Shown here: one piece after another, positions 58,969 to 64,000 of the stretch
How positions within the stretch are numbered: the first letter of the stretch is position 1
Layout: the number at the start of each line of letters is the position of its first letter
Assembly (NCBI GenBank): GCA_938002965.1
Contig: CALKZY010000028.1
Location: 124,001-188,000 of the forward strand
DNA length: 64,000 bases
Direction: 5' to 3'
Origin: an uncultured Acidimicrobiales bacterium
GTDB lineage: Bacteria > Actinomycetota > Acidimicrobiia > Acidimicrobiales > SZUA-35
The notes under the pieces: generated by a model
What the model saw: only the letters and a program-made list of their open reading frames with translations
What the model was told of the DNA's origin: nothing
Databases searched by the model: none
Made by a program: the position numbers and the translations under genes

Positions 58969-59918
58969 GATGCGTCCCTGACATGCGAGACCGGCTCGTC
59001 AACCAGCGAGAGAAGGGCGTCTTCCAACGTCGGTTGGTGAACCCGCAGAGCTACCGGATCGCGGTTCGCCTCGATCAACCCATGGCCGATCCGGGCTACA
59101 ATGGCAGGCGAACCCGTCGCCTCTATTTCAGACCCGATGAGGCCACATTCAGCGACACCGGGAACCCGTTCGACCCAGGCCAGGTCGTCGGGCGACCCGA
59201 CAAAGCGCATCCGGACACCTCGACCGTGGCGGTCAACCAACTGGCCGGGGGTCCCGTGGTCCACCAATCGGCCGCCGACCATTACCGCTACCCGATCGCA
59301 GAGCTGTTCGGCCTCCTCCATGAAGTGAGTGACCAGCACAACGGTGGTTCCCCGGTCGCGAACCTGTTCGATCAGCTCCCAAACAGCTCGGCGGGCGTCA
59401 GGGTCCAGACCCTGGGTGAGTTCATCGAGAAAGACGATTTCGGGGTCGTTGAGTAGGGCAAGAGCCACCATCAACCGTTGCCGCTGACCGCCGGACAAGG
59501 CAGCGAACGGGCGACGAGCCAGATCTTCGAGTTGCCACTCAACCAGCGAGCGACGGGCTTGACTACGGCTATCAGCAAACAAGGCGATCGCCTCGCCCAC
59601 CCGCAGTCGGTCGGGCAGATTGGAGTCCTGCAACTGGCTCCCCACCCGACCGGCAAGCGCTGCTCGCTCCCCTATGGGGTCGAAGCCCAAGACCCTGACG
59701 ACACCGGCATCGGGACGGCGCAAACCCTGAGCACACTCCACGGACGTGGTCTTGCCCGCCCCGTTGGTGCCAACGATGCCGAAGATCTCGCCTCGGCTGA
59801 CCGACAAGCTGAGATCGTCGACGGCGCAGACATCTCCGTAGGTCTTGGTCAGGCCACTCATTTCGAGGACGGGCTCCCCAGATGATCGGGCGGGCGTTTG
59901 GTGAAGTGCAGTTGCCAT
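58965..59918 (-). CDS. ABC transporter ATP-binding protein (drug/lipid export type)
   Basis: 317 residues. Walker A GTNGAGKT (50-57), signature LSGGQRQRLMVALALLN (about 140), Walker B EIVFLDELTQGLDPDARRAV and the H-loop VLVTHFMEEAEQL. The C-terminal 80 residues are the usual extension of DrrA/CcmA-like exporters (VHQPTLEDALLSLV). It energises the permease encoded next. About 100 bp separate it from the response regulator gene on the same strand, so the four genes likely form one module. Confidence 0.93.
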   Translation of the reverse strand: MATALHQTPARSSGEPVLEMSGLTKTYGDVCAVDDLSLSVSRGEIFGIVGTNGAGKTTSVECAQGLRRPDAGVVRVLGFDPIGERAALAGRVGSQLQDSNLPDRLRVGEAIALFADSRSQARRSLVEWQLEDLARRPFAALSGGQRQRLMVALALLNDPEIVFLDELTQGLDPDARRAVWELIEQVRDRGTTVVLVTHFMEEAEQLCDRVAVMVGGRLVDHGTPGQLVDRHGRGVRMRFVGSPDDLAWVERVPGVAECGLIGSEIEATGSPAIVARIGHGLIEANRDPVALRVHQPTLEDALLSLVDEPVSHVRDAS

Positions 59919-60018
59919 GCACTCAAGCCTGACCGAAAGACCAGGCTCAGTCTTCCAGCCGACGGAGGATTGACGATCTCCAACCCAGGTCGGAGAAGCT
60001 CAGCCCTGTTGTTCAGCT

Positions 60019-60681
60019 CTACTGATCAACAACTCCGTGCTGGCCAGCCACGCCGTGCTGGTAGGCATAGACGATGGCTCCAGCCCGGTCCCGGACTCCG
60101 AGCTTCGTGAAGATCGAGCCGACGTGTGATTTGACGGTGGCCATTCCCACAATCAGTTCCGCCGCTATCTCGGTGTTCGACAGACCCCGAGCCATGGCCA
60201 ACAGGACCTCGTTCTCCCGGTCGGTCAGCTGAGCCAACCGACCGGCCTCCCGAGCCTGCGGGAGCACATGGTGACGGTGATGAGCCAGAACCCGCTGCGT
60301 GACCGCCGGGTCGAGCCAGGCACCGCCTTCGCCAACGGTGCGGGTGGCCCGGATCAAGTCGTCGGCCGGGGCTTCTTTGAGAATGAACCCAGCGGCACCG
60401 GCATCGATGGCGCCCCACAACACCTCATCTTCATCAAACGTGGTCAACACCAGAACCGGTGGACCGTCCTGAGCCCGGACCCGGCGGGTGGCCTCGATAC
60501 CGTCTATGCCCCGCATTCGGATGTCCATCACCACCACATCGACATCGCCGGCTTCTATCACGGCCAGCGCTTCGGCCCCGTCAGCGGCCTCGCCGACAAC
60601 CTCCAAGTCATCGGCGCTGGCCAGGATACGACGTAGACCAATCCGGATGAGTTCCTGGTCATCGACCAGCAGTATGTTCAC
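60019..60681 (-). CDS. NarL/LuxR-family response regulator
   Basis: 220 residues. Receiver domain with the phosphoacceptor Asp 53 (VVVMDIRMRGIDG), Thr in LVLTTFDEDEVL and Lys in FILKEAPADD. C-terminal helix-turn-helix at about 150-205: LTDRENEVLLAMARGLSNTE and MATVKSHVGSIFTKLGVRDR. Its start overlaps the sensor kinase stop by 4 bp. It probably controls the exporter genes downstream. Confidence 0.95.
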   Translation of the reverse strand: MNILLVDDQELIRIGLRRILASADDLEVVGEAADGAEALAVIEAGDVDVVVMDIRMRGIDGIEATRRVRAQDGPPVLVLTTFDEDEVLWGAIDAGAAGFILKEAPADDLIRATRTVGEGGAWLDPAVTQRVLAHHRHHVLPQAREAGRLAQLTDRENEVLLAMARGLSNTEIAAELIVGMATVKSHVGSIFTKLGVRDRAGAIVYAYQHGVAGQHGVVDQ

Positions 60682-61835
60682 AGCCGAATGCCAACCGGCT
60701 CAACAGGGAGGATGGCCTCCACCGACCAGCCGTCTGTGCTCGGGCCCGCCAGCAGAGAGCCGCCGACCGAGCGGGCGCGCTCGCGCATCGACGTGAGCCC
60801 GAACCCGGATCGGTGGCCGGAGTCGATCATGTCACCACCACGATTGGCCACCACGATCTCGCAGACATCGTCAACCATGTCGTTGGCCACCCCAACGGTC
60901 ACGGTCACAATCACCTCCGCACCGACGGTGTGCCGGGACGCGTTGGTCAAGGCCTCCTGAATTATCCGGTACCCGGCCAGCGCGACCGACGGAGATGGCC
61001 GGTCCAAAGGACCGTCAGTTGAGAGACTCACAAGCAGCCCGGCGCCGGCGAACTCGCTGACCAAGGCGGCAACGTCGGTGAGGTCAGGCGAGGGCGGTGG
61101 GGGGTCAGCGCCATCAGTGTCGTCTCGGAGCATACCGATGGTCCGCCGTATCTCGGCCAGACTCTGTCGACCGGCCGATTCGGCCTGCTCAAGCGCCCGC
61201 TCCGCTTCGTCAGGGTCATCTCGAACCAGGTGACGGGCCCCGGTTACATGCATCAGCACCACGGTTAGGGAATGTCCTACCAAGTCGTGCACGTCCCGGG
61301 CGATACGGCGTCGCTCCTCCAAAGCGGCCTGATCACTGACCAGCGAGCGGGTGAGTTCCAGCTCGTCCACAGTTTCCGAGAACCGCCAGATCACCTCGCC
61401 GGCACCCCAGGCGAAGATCACCCCGAGCAGCCATTTGGGCCAGTCAAAGTCGCTGATGGCCTGTGTGGCTCCGAACAGCACCATCAGGAATGCGAACACC
61501 AGCAACGGGCCACGAACCCACCAGCGGTCGACATTACTGGAGGCCAGAGCAGCGGCGGTGAAGACGGCGATGAACATCGAGAATTCGCCGTCGCTCTCGA
61601 CCAGGTTGAGGATCAACGGTGTGCTCAGACCGGCTGTGAACACCAGCGGTGCCAATCGTTCCGACGTTGACGCCCACAGCCAGAAGGCCGCAGCCGTCGG
61701 CCCAAGAAAGATCCAGCTGACCGTTTCGTCCTGGCGGTCGATGAAGGCGGCAACGGCAGCCACGGTCACAAACGCCGCGATCACCGTTTTCACTACTTGC
61801 CGGTCGCGCAACCACGACTCAACAGCGAGGTTCAT
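60678..61835 (-). CDS. Sensor histidine kinase, HisKA_3 type
   Basis: 385 residues. Six hydrophobic helices fill about 15-150 (VKTVIAAFVTVAAVAAFI, WIFLGPTAAAFWLWAS, VFTAAALASS, GPLLVFAFLMVLFG, WLLGVIFAWGAGEVIW). The phosphoacceptor is His 183 in RRRIARDVHDLVGHSL, and the ATPase has GYRIIQEALTNASRHT and GFGLTSMRERARSVGGSL. There is no extracellular domain to speak of, so it senses within the membrane, as DesK- or LiaS-type kinases do. Confidence 0.95.
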   Translation of the reverse strand: MNLAVESWLRDRQVVKTVIAAFVTVAAVAAFIDRQDETVSWIFLGPTAAAFWLWASTSERLAPLVFTAGLSTPLILNLVESDGEFSMFIAVFTAAALASSNVDRWWVRGPLLVFAFLMVLFGATQAISDFDWPKWLLGVIFAWGAGEVIWRFSETVDELELTRSLVSDQAALEERRRIARDVHDLVGHSLTVVLMHVTGARHLVRDDPDEAERALEQAESAGRQSLAEIRRTIGMLRDDTDGADPPPPSPDLTDVAALVSEFAGAGLLVSLSTDGPLDRPSPSVALAGYRIIQEALTNASRHTVGAEVIVTVTVGVANDMVDDVCEIVVANRGGDMIDSGHRSGFGLTSMRERARSVGGSLLAGPSTDGWSVEAILPVEPVGIRL

Positions 61836-61896
61836 GAGCCCAACGATAGGTGAACGGCCACAGCCAGGCCATCCCCCTTGCGGTTGATCTTCAGCG

Positions 61897-61912
61897 TCCT
61901 ACTGCGGTAGGA
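61897..61912. promoter_or_regulatory. Inverted repeat upstream of the two-component operon
   Basis: TCCTAC and GTAGGA with a TGCG spacer lie 62-77 bp upstream of the kinase start. NarL-type regulators bind short inverted repeats, so it is a candidate autoregulatory site; it could equally be a weak hairpin after the NHL gene stop. Confidence 0.3.
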
Positions 61913-61931
61913 GAGTCCCGGTCAGGAGGGC

Positions 61932-62894
61932 TCAGCTGTTGTCAATGGAGGTGAAGAGTCGGATGACGTTGTCAGATGTCTGGGCCACGTAGACAATGCC
62001 GTTCTTACCCGTCGCCGTGCCGTGTAGACCTTCTAGACCGGAGACAAGTGTTCCTAGAAACTCGCCGTCGGTGCCGAAGTGCTTGACCTCGCCGTCGACC
62101 CACGGGGACGATACGAAGAACTGTCCGCTGTCGGTCACCGAGATGATTTCGGGGCCTCCTCCGACTTCGTCGAAGACGCGCACGACCTCACCGCCGGGGG
62201 AGAAGATCTGGATCCGGGCGTTCTTGGAGTCGACGACCCAGACATTGTCGTCAGGTCCGATCCGCACGCCGATGGGATTGTTGAAATCACCCGGGCTCGC
62301 TCCGGCTTGACCCCAGTGACGGAGATAGTTGCCGTCGCTGTCAAAGACCTGAACCCGGTTGTTGCCGAAGTCAGCGACGTAGACCTCGCCGGCACTCGAC
62401 ACGTCGATACCCATGGCCGACTGGAACTGCCCCGGCTCGCTTCCGGCTTGGCCCCAGGTTGAACGAAACGTACCATCAGAATCGAACACCGATACCCGAC
62501 TGTTCCCCGACTCCGAGACGTAGACGACACCGTCGTCGCCCACCGCCGCCCCGATCGGGTTGGACATCTGACCCGACTCGGAACCGTCTCCACCGGTTTC
62601 CCAGAGCAGTTCCCCGTCCGGCGTGAACTTGCGAAGGTGACCGCCCTGGAACTCGGTGGAGTACACGTTGTCGTCGTTGTCCAACGTCAACCCGTTCGGC
62701 CAGGCGAACTGCACGCCTTCGGGATCCTCGCCCCAAACTCCGGTCTGTTGGAACTGGCTTGCTTCACTCGAATCAGCCATGTCGGCCTCCTGCTGTTCAA
62801 CGTCCGCCCCACACGCACCGGTCATCAACGACAGCACCGCCGTTACCGCAAGGACGGCAACAGTGAGTGCCGGACGAGAACCCATGTATCGCAT
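61932..62894 (-). CDS. NHL-repeat beta-propeller lipoprotein
   Basis: 320 residues from ATG 62894. Lipobox LMTGAC (about 26-31) after a signal helix, then NHL blades every 40-48 residues: WPNGLTLDNDDNVYSTEFQG, NPIGAAVGDDGVVYVSESGN, SAMGIDVSSAGEVYVADFGN, NPIGVRIGPDDNVWVVDSKN. Five to six blades form an extracellular propeller for binding or scaffolding. No catalytic peptidyl-glycine lyase domain is attached. It stands alone on the minus strand. Confidence 0.85.
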   Translation of the reverse strand: MRYMGSRPALTVAVLAVTAVLSLMTGACGADVEQQEADMADSSEASQFQQTGVWGEDPEGVQFAWPNGLTLDNDDNVYSTEFQGGHLRKFTPDGELLWETGGDGSESGQMSNPIGAAVGDDGVVYVSESGNSRVSVFDSDGTFRSTWGQAGSEPGQFQSAMGIDVSSAGEVYVADFGNNRVQVFDSDGNYLRHWGQAGASPGDFNNPIGVRIGPDDNVWVVDSKNARIQIFSPGGEVVRVFDEVGGGPEIISVTDSGQFFVSSPWVDGEVKHFGTDGEFLGTLVSGLEGLHGTATGKNGIVYVAQTSDNVIRLFTSIDNS

Positions 62895-63125
62895 GTCGGA
62901 CGACTCCACCTCAATTCGACTACACAACGTAGCGTAAGGAACGATGCGTAGCTTTCAAACGGAGCCGTCCGTCACTGCAAATGGCTTAGCCGCCGTAACT
63001 GAAGTAGCCCGGCAATAAGGCACCTCGGTCAGAAGATTGCCCGAGGCACAGGTCCCACCTCGGAAGGAGCCTCCACATAGGAGGACGAGACGTCGGTTTC
63101 GATCGTTCCCGGTAGAACATATTTC

Positions 63126-63407
63126 ATGGTCGGCCACATCGAGCAGGAGCGGACGGCAATGTGGGTTGAACCTGAGTTGGATGAACCTGAGTTGGATGGA
63201 CCTGGCCGGCCGCACAAGGAGTACGTCACTCCACCGGACGGCGAGTCGCCTATCAGCCCGTTCGATGGACAGGTTCGCTTCTCATTCAACGACATAGGCG
63301 ATGGAACCGACACGGTGGATGAAATCCGTATCGGCCAGGACTTCAGATCGGTCGCCCCATCCCCTGATGTCACCCCACCTACCGTCACGTCGGAGCCATC
63401 CGGCTGA
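63126..63407 (+). CDS. Small acidic hypothetical protein
   Basis: 93 residues from ATG 63126. It contains a perfect 15-bp duplication giving EPELD-EPELD, then a proline-rich acidic body (RPHKEYVTPPDGESPI, VRFSFNDIGDGTDTVDEI). No signal or helix. The frame shows coding-like third-position bias and ends one base before the stop of the convergent gene. Family unknown; confidence is moderate since it is short and low complexity. Confidence 0.5.
   Translation: MVGHIEQERTAMWVEPELDEPELDGPGRPHKEYVTPPDGESPISPFDGQVRFSFNDIGDGTDTVDEIRIGQDFRSVAPSPDVTPPTVTSEPSG
63168..63197 (+). repeat. 15-bp perfect tandem duplication
   Basis: GAACCTGAGTTGGAT is repeated exactly in tandem, in frame, giving EPELD twice in the small acidic protein. 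Confidence 0.95.
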
Positions 63408-64000
63408 TCAACGCTTTGGTGGCGCTCCGGTGCGAACGAACTGGAGGGCTTCGGCCACGTTCGCGGCCACAAACCGCTCCATCCGAGGCGCAGCGGTGAA
63501 ACGGCTGGAGGCTGCCAACGGCAACGACGAGCCTGTCGCCGCCGCCTCGACTCGAGCGGCCTGGGCCAGCTTGACCACGTGGGCGGTGACGATCCATGAG
63601 GTTGAACGGTCGGTGAGTGACATGCGGGCCAGCGCGTCGCCGACTCCGACCGGGTCTCCGGCCAGGGCGTGAGCGACGGCATCGTCGGCCCGACCGTCGG
63701 CCAAGGCCATAGTCAGATCGCCGGGGCGGCCAGCGGGCGTGGACTCGTCACCGGCGTAGATGTTGCGCCGCTCGGCCCGACCGGAGTCGTGGCATAGGAA
63801 CACGGTGTACAGCGCAAGGCGAGCGGCCGCCTCACCCCCAAGCCGGTTCCACATCCAGCGGGCAGCGTTGGCGTAGGTGACGCCGTGAGTGATGTCCAAC
63901 CATCCAAAGTCAACCGAGTTGTCGTATTCGATCGCCGAGTCGTAGCGAAGTAGGCGTTCGGACACCGCCAGCGAGACAGCATCGATCACACCGATGACGC
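63408..64000 (-). CDS. Hypothetical protein, C-terminal part (runs off window)
   Basis: The minus-strand frame is open from the window edge to the stop at 63408, about 197 residues. VDFGWLDITHGVTYANAARW and TVFLCHDSGRAERRNIY contain histidines that could bind a metal, and the rest is helical and alanine-rich (ALADGRADDAVAHALAGDPV, STSWIVTAHVVKLAQAARVE). I do not recognise the family with confidence; the missing N-terminal part would decide it. Confidence 0.6.
   Translation of the reverse strand, partial: VIGVIDAVSLAVSERLLRYDSAIEYDNSVDFGWLDITHGVTYANAARWMWNRLGGEAAARLALYTVFLCHDSGRAERRNIYAGDESTPAGRPGDLTMALADGRADDAVAHALAGDPVGVGDALARMSLTDRSTSWIVTAHVVKLAQAARVEAAATGSSLPLAASSRFTAAPRMERFVAANVAEALQFVRTGAPPKR

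Noticed and set aside
1..64000. tRNA, rRNA, insertion sequences or prophage
   Set aside because: No cloverleaf, rRNA-like segment, transposase or integrase reading frame was found; mobile origin of any region is only inferred from the SDR relic.

Overview
The window looks like chromosome from a GC-rich actinobacterium, plausibly of the class Acidimicrobiia. Support includes a mycothiol-dependent maleylpyruvate isomerase-fold protein, SARP/BTAD and LuxR-LAL giant regulators, DUF3152 and DUF5995 proteins, frequent GTG/TTG starts, 1-8 bp translational overlaps and many acyl-CoA genes. The lineage is inferred from gene content, not from a marker-gene search. I see no rRNA, tRNA, CRISPR array, insertion sequence or phage.

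Layout. 1-2.7 kb: the start of a DNA alkylation repair gene, divergent from two overlapping genes that both look like PD-(D/E)XK nuclease-fold proteins with a four-cysteine Fe-S pattern, one with an apparently dead active site. 3.1-9 kb: a membrane/AAA operon (small secreted protein, bPH2, DUF4129, MoxR ATPase, DUF58). 9.1-9.5 kb: rpmB-rpmG. 9.6-12.7 kb: a PlsC acyltransferase, then an MDMPI-fold protein, an unknown and a PhnD-like protein without signal peptide. 12.7-15.1 kb: a FliA/WhiG-type sigma factor, a saccharopine-dehydrogenase-like enzyme and a 46-codon gene overlapping it. 15.4-17 kb: a sugar epimerase pair.

17-21.4 kb: a compact catabolic operon (2OG-Fe(II) oxygenase, HIBADH-like dehydrogenase, class II aldolase, mandelate-racemase-family enzyme) divergent from a TetR regulator, with a palindromic operator between them. 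21.5-25.7 kb: a DUF3152 lipoprotein, a GNAT enzyme, a Phd/VapC toxin-antitoxin pair, a homoserine-dehydrogenase-like SAF protein and a degraded gene. 25.9-29.8 kb: a LuxR-LAL regulator with a DUF5995 gene. 29.9-32.8 kb: a GGDEF-EAL protein divergent from an ammonium transporter that is coupled to a 61-residue unknown. 32.9-40.6 kb: an S9 peptidase, a kinase-like protein, membrane proteins and a regulator with a C-terminal SARP domain. 40.6-47.6 kb: secreted proteins (RTX, DUF1996, a double F5/8C plus LysM protein) around an acyl-CoA ligase.

47.6-57.1 kb: two ECF sigma factor/membrane partner modules, a hotdog thioesterase, an acyl-CoA dehydrogenase-APH kinase-SDR operon resembling 4-hydroxyacyl-CoA catabolism, an XRE regulator with a membrane protein, and a relic of a second SDR gene. 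57.1-64 kb: DUF2461/TfoX-like genes, an ABC-2 exporter with a two-component system, an NHL-repeat lipoprotein, a small unknown and the end of a gene that runs out of the window.

Main leads: the paired live/dead Fe-S nuclease-fold genes, the 2OG-oxygenase cassette, the Amt-linked small protein, the SDR relic, and four independent in-frame 15-bp tandem duplications.
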